NCBI GenBank assembly: GCA_963773195.1
Contig: CAVZAE010000005.1
Coordinates: 496,001 to 560,000, forward strand
Direction of reading: 5' to 3'
Length of the DNA stretch: 64,000 nucleotides
Source: CAIWHR01 sp963773195
Lineage (GTDB): Bacteria > Pseudomonadota > Gammaproteobacteria > Burkholderiales > Casimicrobiaceae
Under the pieces are notes generated by a model. It saw only the letters and a program-made list of their open reading frames with translations. It was not told the DNA's origin and ran no database searches. Below are positions 17,757-25,794 of this stretch, in pieces. How positions within the stretch are numbered: the first letter of the stretch is position 1; each line of letters opens with the position of its first letter. A program made the translations under genes and the position numbers.

Positions 17757-18947
17757 ATGGCTGATCAACGGGAAGTCGTCATTCTCAGCGGCGTTCGCAC
17801 CGCCATCGGCGATTACGGCGGAAGCCTGAAGGACATTCCGCCCAGCGATCTGGCGGCGCGGGTCGTCAAGGAAGCGGTGAGCCGCGCGAAGATCGACCCC
17901 AAGGACGTCGGCCAGTGCGTGTTCGGCAACGTGATTCACACGGAGCCGAAAGACATGTACATCTCGCGTCTCGCGGGCGTGAACGGCGGGTTGCCCCACG
18001 ATACCGGTGCGCTCACGCTCAACCGCCTTTGCGGCAGTGGCATGCAGGCGATCGTGTCGGCCGCGCAGTACATTCTTCTGGGCGACACCGATGCCGCGGT
18101 CGCGGGCGGCGTCGAGAGCATGAGTCGCGCCGCGTATGCCTCGCTGACACAGCGCTGGGGCGCCAGGATGGGTGAGTCGAAGGTGATGGACATGATGGTT
18201 GGTGCGTTGACCGACCCGTTCGACACGATCCACATGGGCGTCACCGCCGAGAACGTCGCGGCGAAGTGCGGGCTCGATCGCAACGTGCAGGACGCCTTCG
18301 CGGTCGAGAGCCACAAGCGCGCCGCCGCGGCGACAACCGCCGGCCACTTCAAGAGCCAGATCCTGCCGATCGAGCTCAAGAGCAAGAAGGGCCCGGTGAT
18401 GTTCGACACCGACGAGCACGTGCGCCCGGACGCATCTCTCGAGGGCATGGCCAAGCTGAAGGCGGTGTTCATCAAGGAAAACGGCACCGTCACCGCCGGC
18501 AACGCGTCCGGCATCAACGACGCAGCCGCCGCCGTGGTGCTGATGGAGAAGTCCGCCGCGGAGAAGAAGGGGCTGAAGCCGATGGCGCGGCTCGTCTCGT
18601 ATGGACACGCAGGCATCGATCCCAAGATCATGGGCTTGGGACCTGTCAGCGCCGTGAAGCGAGCGCTCGCTAAGGCGGGGCTCAAGATCTCGGACCTGGA
18701 CGTGATCGAGTCGAACGAGGCGTTCGCCGCGCAGGCACTCGGCGTGTCGAAGGAACTCGGCCTTGATGCGAAGAAGGTCAATCCGAACGGCGGCGCGGTT
18801 GCGCTCGGTCACCCGATCGGCGCCACCGGCGCGATCCTCACGATCAAGGCGATGTACGAACTGCAGCGCACCGGCGGCCGCTACGGCCTCATCACCATGT
18901 GCATCGGCGGTGGCCAGGGCATCGCGGCAGTTATCGAGAGAATGTAA
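17757..18947 (+). CDS. Acetyl-CoA acetyltransferase (thiolase)
   Basis: This 396-residue thiolase II catalyses Claisen condensation of two acetyl-CoA or the reverse cleavage. The nucleophilic cysteine C92 (NRLCGSGMQ), H352 (GHPIGATG) and C382 (CIGGGQG) are all in place, and the length is normal. It may feed polyhydroxyalkanoate or ketone-body metabolism, or act in beta-oxidation; no reductase gene is adjacent to decide. Start at 17757 is preceded by GCGGAGG. A strong intrinsic terminator lies 19 bases past the stop, so this is a transcription-unit end. Confidence 0.93.
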   Translation: MADQREVVILSGVRTAIGDYGGSLKDIPPSDLAARVVKEAVSRAKIDPKDVGQCVFGNVIHTEPKDMYISRLAGVNGGLPHDTGALTLNRLCGSGMQAIVSAAQYILLGDTDAAVAGGVESMSRAAYASLTQRWGARMGESKVMDMMVGALTDPFDTIHMGVTAENVAAKCGLDRNVQDAFAVESHKRAAAATTAGHFKSQILPIELKSKKGPVMFDTDEHVRPDASLEGMAKLKAVFIKENGTVTAGNASGINDAAAAVVLMEKSAAEKKGLKPMARLVSYGHAGIDPKIMGLGPVSAVKRALAKAGLKISDLDVIESNEAFAAQALGVSKELGLDAKKVNPNGGAVALGHPIGATGAILTIKAMYELQRTGGRYGLITMCIGGGQGIAAVIERM

Positions 18948-18966
18948 GCTGCGCCCGCCGTCAGCG

Positions 18967-18995
18967 AAGCCCCGCGGGCAACCGCGGGGCTTTTT
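18967..18995 (+). terminator. Rho-independent terminator after thiolase gene
   Basis: An 11-base-pair perfect stem AAGCCCCGCGG/CCGCGGGGCTT with a GCAA tetraloop is followed by a short T run. It lies between the thiolase and the convergent lipoprotein gene and ends the thiolase transcript. Confidence 0.9.
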
Positions 18996-19034
18996 GTTGA
19001 GTCGAGCCGATGTGTCGACGAGCGATCTCGCCGA

Positions 19035-19866
19035 TCAATCGGTGCCGCTTGCCTTGGTCGCAACGTGGAACGTCTTGCCGAGTCTCCCGAGCCAGAGCCC
19101 CTCGAGTGCCTGGCCGAAGGCGCTTTCGACCACCTCGGACAATGCCTGCGGGTCGTCGAGCCACTGGCCCACCGGATCGGAACCGCTCTTCATGGAGAAC
19201 GACAGGCGACGGTCTGCCCGTCAGGCGCCCATCCGCCAGGACGACGCCATCGCGCAATCGCGTCACACGCACTCTGAGTCCCGCGATCGCCAAGAGACCA
19301 CACCCACGGTCCTCGAGGCGGAACGCGAACTCGGGATCGGACAATTCGAAGAGCACATCGACGCCGTTCCGAGAGGCGCGATCGATGGCCGCGTCGTGCC
19401 GGATGGGCGAGGCGCCGTCGGACGCGAAAACCTCCGCGGTCAGGTCGCCGCGTGCCACGAGTTGTGCCCTCAGCACCTCCGAGAGTCGGTCGCCTGACAG
19501 GTCCGCTCGAACGGCCGCAGCTATTCGTGACGGCGCATCGGTGTGTTCACCGACGAGCGAATTCAAGCATGCGATTCGTTCCTTCCCCGCTGCCGCGACG
19601 ATGTAGGGAGTCATGAACACCGCCGCGACGATGAACGGCCCCGCCTTGAGCAAAGCGAGGGGCGCCTCCGCGAGCGTCGAGACCGCCTCCCCGGCCGCCG
19701 TCGGAAATGAAGGCGCCAGCTCAGCACTGCCAACGGTGACGATGCCCGAGTGTTCCGGCAAACCGACCTTGGGTAGCGGCTCGACGCGGGTGGTCGCGCA
19801 CCCAGCCAGGGTTCCGACGACCACTAGAGTCGCGACGACGACGCTCGAACGCATGTTGCGCAGCAT
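19035..19866 (-). CDS. Predicted lipoprotein, unknown function, with an apparent frameshift
   Basis: The protein starts MLRNMRSSVVV and has a lipobox TLAGC, so it is a membrane-anchored lipoprotein of about 276 residues. A second hydrophobic stretch AGPFIVAAVFMTPYIVAAAG lies near residue 85-105. The reading frame breaks near 19218 at a GGG run. Read straight through, the tail becomes arginine-rich; after removing one base it continues as a normal sequence (RRLSFSMKSGSDP to the end FHVATKASGTD). One surplus base accounts for everything. I do not recognise the family. Confidence 0.6.
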
Positions 19867-20112
19867 GGCTCTCCCTTCCGAACGATTCGGCACGCCCGCG
19901 AACCGCCGAGAGTTTGGGGGTGGTTCCGGATCGCTGCTCAAGTTCGACGAAAGTAGCTCGAGGCGCTACTCCGCGCCCCGGGATGCGCTACTCCCACCCG
20001 ATGTCGTCGCGCCCTTCCGCGTTTCGTCACTGCGACGCGCACCTCGTCGCAGGAGCGCCGCGGCCAACCCCCGCCCGTAGGATCATCCCGTCTCTATTCC
20101 GGGGAGGGAGAC

Positions 20113-20841
20113 ATGCGGCGCACGATCGTCACATTGCTCGGACTCGTTCCCGCGCTCGCGTCCGGCGCAACGCCCACGCCCGAAGGCCGGTGGGAAGGCG
20201 CAGTGCAGATTCCGGGGCGCGAGCTTCGCCTCATCGTCGACTTGCAGGTGAATCCCGCGGGCGTCTGGACCGGCTCGATCATTCTTCCGGGACTTGGCGT
20301 CAAGGGCGCCGCGCTCAAGGACGTCGCCGTCAGGGAGAGCGACGTCGCGTTCGCCCTCGTGAGCGCGCTCGGGAGCCCGACCCAGGCGCCGCCGAGCTTC
20401 CAAGCCCATCTCGACTCGGCGGAGGTCATGACGGGCAAGATGCGCGAGGCAGGACTCGAGGCTCCGTTCAAGCTCGCACGATCAGGACCGCCGCAGGTCG
20501 AGGCGCCGCCCGCGAGCACCGTTGTCAGCCGCGCGCTCGAAGGCGAATGGACTGGCGAGTTCGAGCTCGGCGGATATGCGCGGCACGTGACGATCACGTT
20601 CGAGAATCACGGGAACGCCGCCGCGAGCGCGCAGTTCAGGATCGTCGGCAAGCAGGACAACCGCTTGCCCGTGGAGCTCGTCGTCCAGGACGGGGCATTC
20701 GTGCGCGTCGAATCGCCGTCGACGCAGATCAATTTCGAGGGGCGCCTTGCACCCGACCGCAGCGAGCTCCGCGGCATCGTCGAGCTGGGGCCGATGGAGA
20801 TCCCCCTCGCGCTGCGGCGTACGAGTGGGGGGGCTTCATGA
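20113..20841 (+). CDS. Exported protein of unknown function
   Basis: This 242-residue protein has a Sec signal peptide (MRRTIVTLLGLVPALASGA) and two similar halves, each opening with a WEGAVQIPG- or WTGEFELGG-type strand. This suggests two small lipocalin-like or beta-sandwich domains (about 25-115 and 140-240). Its stop overlaps the start of the beta-propeller protein gene by four bases (ATGA), so the two are co-translated and both exported. A role as partner of the propeller protein is likely but unproven. I do not recognise the family. Confidence 0.8.
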   Translation: MRRTIVTLLGLVPALASGATPTPEGRWEGAVQIPGRELRLIVDLQVNPAGVWTGSIILPGLGVKGAALKDVAVRESDVAFALVSALGSPTQAPPSFQAHLDSAEVMTGKMREAGLEAPFKLARSGPPQVEAPPASTVVSRALEGEWTGEFELGGYARHVTITFENHGNAAASAQFRIVGKQDNRLPVELVVQDGAFVRVESPSTQINFEGRLAPDRSELRGIVELGPMEIPLALRRTSGGAS

Positions 20842-22142
20842 AGCTGGCCATGACCGGGCTCGCGATCGCATGCATTGTGTGGAACGCGACTGCGTCCGCG
20901 CAGGCGATGTTCCGCGGCGAGACAGCTCATGCCGGCGTCTACCGCGAAGCGGGGCCGCGCGCGTTCCATCGCGTGAAGTGGACGTTTCCCACCGGCGACC
21001 GGATCGTCTCGTCACCGGTCTACCGCGACGGCGTTGTCTATTTCGGCGGTGACGACGGGAATGTCTATGCCGTGAACGCCGCCGACGGCCATCAGCTCTG
21101 GAAACACGCGACCGGTGGCCCCGTTCCGGCGACGCCCGCACTCGCGGGCGAGTTGCTCTACGTCGGCAGCTACGACGGCAAGTTCTACGCGTTCGATGCC
21201 CGCACCGGCGCGACGCGCTGGAAGTTCGCGACCGGCGGCGAGCGCCGCTTCGAGGCGAAGGGACTGCATGGCTTGCAGCCCAAGAACCAGACAATCCCCG
21301 ACCAGTTCGACGTCTACCTGTCGAGTCCGGTCGTCGCCGACGGCGCAGTGTTCTTCGGCAGCGGCGACGGCAGCGTCTACGCGCTCGACGCCGCGACGGG
21401 CGCGCTGCGATGGAAGTTCCAGACGGGCGATGTCGTCCATGCGTCGCCGGCCTACGCGGACGGCGTCGTGTTCTTCGGCAGCTGGGACAGCTGGTTCTAC
21501 GCGGTCGATGCCACGACCGGCAAGGAGAAATGGCGCTTCCACGGCGGCGAGGATCCGCTGATCCACAACCAGGTCGGCTTCCAGTCGTCGCCTGCCGTCG
21601 TCGACGGCGTGGTGTATACGGGTTGCCGCGACTCGAATCTCTACGCGCTCGATGCCGCAACCGGCAAGGAGAAGTGGCGCTACAACGCGAGCGGCAGCTG
21701 GATCATCACGTCGCCGGCGGTGACACGCGGCAAGGTGGTCGCCGCGACATCCGACTCGAGTCTCTATCTGGTGCTCGACGCCGAGAGCGGCAAGCCGGTC
21801 GTGCAGAAGCAGGGCAATGCGTTCGTCTTCGCGTCGCCCGCCGTCGCCGGCGATGTCGTCTACGTCGGCGTGCTGAACGGGACGCTCGAAGCGCGCGATC
21901 TCGTGTCCGGTGACGTCCTGTGGGAGTTCGAGACCGACACGTCACGCCGCAACGAGGGCTGGGTGCTGACCTCCGAGCGCAAGTTCAATGCGCCTTTGCT
22001 CTACCGCTCGAGCTGGCGCGAAGCACCGGTCGTCGCGACCGAGCGCCAGTTCGGGATCGGAGCCATCTTCTCCTCGCCGCTGGTCGTCGATGGTGTCGTC
22101 TACTTCGGCAGCACCGACGGCAACCTGTACGCGGTGGAGTGA
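20838..22142 (+). CDS. PQQ-like beta-propeller repeat protein, exported
   Basis: This 434-residue protein has a signal peptide (MKLAMTGLAIACIVWNATASAQA) and about seven repeats of the quinoprotein-type blade, with DGVVYFGSxDGxxYALDAATG and W-K/R-F units from about residue 50 to the end. Catalytic residues of PQQ alcohol dehydrogenases are not evident, so it is more likely a scaffold or BamB-like protein than an enzyme. The start at 20838 is fixed by its overlap with the upstream exported protein gene. No outer-membrane assembly genes are near. Confidence 0.85.
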   Translation: MKLAMTGLAIACIVWNATASAQAMFRGETAHAGVYREAGPRAFHRVKWTFPTGDRIVSSPVYRDGVVYFGGDDGNVYAVNAADGHQLWKHATGGPVPATPALAGELLYVGSYDGKFYAFDARTGATRWKFATGGERRFEAKGLHGLQPKNQTIPDQFDVYLSSPVVADGAVFFGSGDGSVYALDAATGALRWKFQTGDVVHASPAYADGVVFFGSWDSWFYAVDATTGKEKWRFHGGEDPLIHNQVGFQSSPAVVDGVVYTGCRDSNLYALDAATGKEKWRYNASGSWIITSPAVTRGKVVAATSDSSLYLVLDAESGKPVVQKQGNAFVFASPAVAGDVVYVGVLNGTLEARDLVSGDVLWEFETDTSRRNEGWVLTSERKFNAPLLYRSSWREAPVVATERQFGIGAIFSSPLVVDGVVYFGSTDGNLYAVE

Positions 22143-22172
22143 CGCGCCGGACCGCCCCTCCCGATCCATCGG

Positions 22173-24833
22173 CTAGCCGGGCGACGCCCGACCCGATCGT
22201 CGATCGAGGCACGCGCGCGCCATTGCGAGGGCTTCCTCGTAGCTGGCTTTGCGACCGGCGCCTTCGGCCGCTGCGAACGCGTTTTCGCCAAGCGCTTCGC
22301 GCGAGCGTCTGACCAGCGGTGAGAGGAATGCCGCGTCGACGGGGTCGCGGCGCAACCCGGTGCGCGCAAGGTGGGCGTCCGACGCTCCGAAGAGCTGCCC
22401 CGCCTGCTCCCACTCCTTGCAGCAGGCAGCCAAGCCCGCCGCCACGTCGAGGACGGTTTGTCCCACCGTATGCGATTTGAGCTCGTCCGCGATTGCCGCG
22501 GCCTCGCTCGTCATGGCCGCGGCCTCGCTCACCGACCCGCGTGCAAGCGCGATCATCGCGAGGCTCAATCTGTTCATCGCGACCAGGTCGCGATTCTGAA
22601 GCTTATCGCCCAGCGCGTTCGACTGCTCGAGCAGCGATTGCGCATCGTCGAAATCCCCGGAGAGGCGATAGGTCTGGGCCAGATTGCTGAGCGCGCTCGC
22701 CACCTGGAGCTTATCGTCCTGCTGCCGGGCCAGCGCGAGCGCCTGCTCGCATTCGCGTCGCGCGGCAGCCCAGTCGCCCAGCCCGAGAAAGGCGAACGCG
22801 AGGAGCTGACGCCGGCCGGCGGCGCCAGACGTGAGTCCGATCTCCGCTGCAATCGACTGGCTTTCCACGATCGCGCGCTGGGCCTCGCCGTACCTGCCCG
22901 CGAAGCAGCCTAGAAGGCCCGCCGCGTGGAGGGCGCGACAGCGGGCCTTGGTCCGGGGCTGCGCTTCCGGCCTTTCGAGCGCCTCGTGGACCATCCGCAG
23001 GCCGGTCTCGAGGCTACCGCGCCTGAACCAGTAGGGATACGTGTTGTACGCGAGGCGCAGACCGGCCTCGCCAGCGCCGGTGACGCCGCAGTAGACGTGG
23101 GCGGCGAGAAGGTTCTCGCTCTCGGCGTCCATGACTTCGAGCCATTCGCGCGATTGCTGGCCGGCGGCGAGCTGCGCCGACGCTCGCGCGCTCAGGCCCA
23201 GGCAGAAATCGAGGTGGCGCGCGCCGGCAGCGTTCGCCTCGCCCGCTTCATCGAGCCGGTGCTTGGCATACTCGCGGACCGTCTCGAGCGACCGGTAGCG
23301 GCCGGTCTCGGGCTCCAGGCCGACGAGCGATTTCTCGACCAGCGCGGTCAGGAGTTCCAGCACGTCTGCGACGTCGAGCCCCGTTCCGGCGCCGACAGCT
23401 TCGGCCCCCTCCAGCGTCCAGCCGCCGGCAAACACGGCGAGTCGCCGGAATAGCGCGCGCTCTATCAAGTCCAGCAGATCGTGGCTCCAGTCGATCAGCG
23501 CGCTCAGCGTCTGTTGGCGCGGCGTTGCTGTTCGGCTGCCCTTCGTCAACAGCCGGAAACGATCGTCGAGCCGTTCGGCAATCGACTCCACCGTCAGCGT
23601 GCGCAGCCGCGCGGCGGCGAGCTCGATGGCGAGCGGGATGCCGTCGAGGCGGCGACAGATCTGGATCACCGCGTGCGCGTTCCGCTCGCTCAAAGCGAAG
23701 GAGGGCTGCACCGCGACCGCACGCTCGATGAATAGCCGCGCCGCCTCGTAGTGCGGCAACTCTTCGAATGCAAGCGGGTACCCGGGGTCGGGGAGCGAAA
23801 GCGTCGTCAAGGAGTAAATCCGCTCCGCGGCGACGCGAAGATGCTCTCGGCTCGACGCCAGTATCGACAGCCGCGGCGCGGATCGCAGCAGCCCGTCGGC
23901 GAGCTCCGCGCAGGCCTGCACCAGATGTTCGCAGTTGTCGAGAATGAGCAACAAGCTCCGATCGGCCAGGAAGGCGACGAGCGCGTCGAAGACGGGACGG
24001 CCGGGCTCTTCCCTGACGCCGAGCGCGCCGGCAACCGCGTGGGAAACGAGGCGCGGATCGCTGAGCGGCGCAAGTTCGACGATCCACACGCCGTCCGGGT
24101 AGTCGCCCAGCAAGTCGGTGCCGACCTGAATCGACAGTCGAGTCTTGCCGAGGCCGCCGGTACCGGTGAGTGTCACGAGCCGCGACGACCGCAACAGCGC
24201 GGCGAGGTCGGTTCGCTCGCGTTCGCGTCCGACGAAGGATGCGAGCTGCTGGGGCAGGTTTGACGGCGCCGTCTCGAGCGAACGGAGTGCCGGAAACTCG
24301 TTTCGCATTTCCGCGTGGACGATCTGCCAGAGGCGTTCCGGACGAGCGAGGCCGCGCAGTCGAACCGCGCCCATCGCGCGCAGCGAAACGGCCTCCGGCA
24401 GCCGACCCGCGACCGCCTCGGCGAAGGCGTCGGAGAGCAGCGTCTGGCCTCCATGGGCAGCGCCCATGATTCGCGCGCCCCGGTTCACCGCGCTGCCGAA
24501 CAGATCGTCATCGCGCCGTTCGACGAGACCGACGTGCAGGCCGATCCTGATTCGCAGCGAAAGTCCTTCGGTCGCCACCGGATCGGCCAGCGCGCGTTGC
24601 ATCGCGATCGCCGCGGCCAGGCACTTCTCTGGATCGGCGAAGGCCGCATACACTCCATCGCCGGTCGTCTTCACGACGGTGCCGGCGTGGCGCTCGACGG
24701 AATCGCGGACGACGAAGTCGTGGTGCGACAGCGCAGTCGGCATCCGATCGGGATGCTCGTCCCACAACCGCGTGCTGCCCTCGATGTCCGTGAACAGGAT
24801 AGCGACAGCGTCAGTGGTGCCTGGAGAGATCAC
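22173..24833 (-). CDS. Cyclase-ATPase-TPR fusion regulator
   Basis: This 886-residue soluble protein has a class III cyclase domain (about 8-180) with FTDIEGST and VVKTTGDGVYAAF, retaining both aspartates and the lysine. A STAND/AfsR-type NTPase follows (about 200-480) with P-loop GTGGLGKTRL and Walker B LLILDNCEHL, then a long TPR-type helical region to the C-terminus. This architecture is common in actinobacteria and some proteobacteria and is thought to link signals to cyclic nucleotide output. There is no DNA-binding domain. The GTG at 24833 opens directly before the cyclase domain. It is divergent from the isoaspartyl methyltransferase gene. Confidence 0.87.
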   Translation of the reverse strand: MISPGTTDAVAILFTDIEGSTRLWDEHPDRMPTALSHHDFVVRDSVERHAGTVVKTTGDGVYAAFADPEKCLAAAIAMQRALADPVATEGLSLRIRIGLHVGLVERRDDDLFGSAVNRGARIMGAAHGGQTLLSDAFAEAVAGRLPEAVSLRAMGAVRLRGLARPERLWQIVHAEMRNEFPALRSLETAPSNLPQQLASFVGRERERTDLAALLRSSRLVTLTGTGGLGKTRLSIQVGTDLLGDYPDGVWIVELAPLSDPRLVSHAVAGALGVREEPGRPVFDALVAFLADRSLLLILDNCEHLVQACAELADGLLRSAPRLSILASSREHLRVAAERIYSLTTLSLPDPGYPLAFEELPHYEAARLFIERAVAVQPSFALSERNAHAVIQICRRLDGIPLAIELAAARLRTLTVESIAERLDDRFRLLTKGSRTATPRQQTLSALIDWSHDLLDLIERALFRRLAVFAGGWTLEGAEAVGAGTGLDVADVLELLTALVEKSLVGLEPETGRYRSLETVREYAKHRLDEAGEANAAGARHLDFCLGLSARASAQLAAGQQSREWLEVMDAESENLLAAHVYCGVTGAGEAGLRLAYNTYPYWFRRGSLETGLRMVHEALERPEAQPRTKARCRALHAAGLLGCFAGRYGEAQRAIVESQSIAAEIGLTSGAAGRRQLLAFAFLGLGDWAAARRECEQALALARQQDDKLQVASALSNLAQTYRLSGDFDDAQSLLEQSNALGDKLQNRDLVAMNRLSLAMIALARGSVSEAAAMTSEAAAIADELKSHTVGQTVLDVAAGLAACCKEWEQAGQLFGASDAHLARTGLRRDPVDAAFLSPLVRRSREALGENAFAAAEGAGRKASYEEALAMARACLDRRSGRASPG

Positions 24834-25018
24834 GCGAGTCCCCGCGAGATACGGAAATTGCACCGCACGACGAGCAACCGGCGGACCGGGCGAATCAGCG
24901 TAGCACGGGCCGAGGCGATCGATCCGAACCGGTCGTCGGTCTTCCCCGCGCCGGCGAGGCCGGGGCTCACCGGGTGCGGTTCGCGGGGCTCGCGACGGCG
25001 GGCGCGCTCCGTCATAAG

Positions 25019-25780
25019 ATGACCGCGTTGGCTGGCCGTCTCCCCATGGACTGCGTCGCCCGCTTCGCCGTGACCTTCGCGCTGTTCGCTTCGGCAACTA
25101 CCACTGTTGTCGGCGCCGATGAATTCGAGGCGCAGCGTCGCGCGCTGATCGGCGAGATCGACGTGCTGGCGCGCGAAACCGCGCGCGAAACGGGGCGGCC
25201 CGCCTTCGATCCGCGCGTGATGGCCGCGCTCGCGCGCGTTCCGCGCCACCGCTTCGTCCCCGGCGCCGAAGTGCGCAACGCCTACGCGAATCGTCCGCTG
25301 CCGATCGGGCATGGGCAGACGATCTCGCAGCCGTACATCGTCGCGCTGATGACCGATCTCATGAACGTCAAGTCGGGCGACACCGTTCTCGAGATCGGCA
25401 CCGGATCGGGCTACCAGGCGGCGATCCTGGCCGAGCTCGGCGCAACGGTATGCACGATCGAAATCGTCGAGCCGCTCGCGCGCGAGGCGGAGGCCCGCCT
25501 CCGGACGCTTGGCTACACGCGCGCGCGCACCCGCGTCGGCGACGGCTATGACGGCTGGGAGGAGTGCGGTCCGTTCGACGCGATCGCCGTGACCGCGGCT
25601 GCAAGCCACGTGCCGCCGCCGCTCGTCCGCCAGCTCAAGCCCGGCGGCCGGATGGTGATTCCCGTCGGCCCGCCGTTTCTCACGCAACAGCTGATGTTGG
25701 TCGAGAAGCGCGCGGACGGGTCCGTCGCGACCCGCCAGGTGCTGCCGGTCGCGTTCGTCCCGCTGACCGGCCGCCACTGA
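25019..25780 (+). CDS. pcm: Protein-L-isoaspartate O-methyltransferase with signal peptide
   Basis: The enzyme methylates isoaspartyl residues in aged proteins using S-adenosylmethionine. The 253-residue protein has the SAM motif VLEIGTGSGYQAA and PIGHGQTISQPYIVALM, both diagnostic. It carries an N-terminal hydrophobic segment (FAVTFALFASATTTVVGAD) that looks like a Sec signal, so it probably works in the periplasm, unlike the classical cytosolic enzyme. The start is either 25019 or the ATG at 25046; neither has a clear ribosome site. The next gene begins 14 bases after the stop. Confidence 0.88.
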   Translation: MTALAGRLPMDCVARFAVTFALFASATTTVVGADEFEAQRRALIGEIDVLARETARETGRPAFDPRVMAALARVPRHRFVPGAEVRNAYANRPLPIGHGQTISQPYIVALMTDLMNVKSGDTVLEIGTGSGYQAAILAELGATVCTIEIVEPLAREAEARLRTLGYTRARTRVGDGYDGWEECGPFDAIAVTAAASHVPPPLVRQLKPGGRMVIPVGPPFLTQQLMLVEKRADGSVATRQVLPVAFVPLTGRH

Positions 25781-25794
25781 GGCGGCACGCGGCG

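Noticed and set aside
19914..20837. In-frame 5' extension of the beta-propeller gene
   Set aside because: The added sequence is arginine-rich, overlaps the real exported protein gene in another frame, and lies upstream of an obvious signal peptide start.
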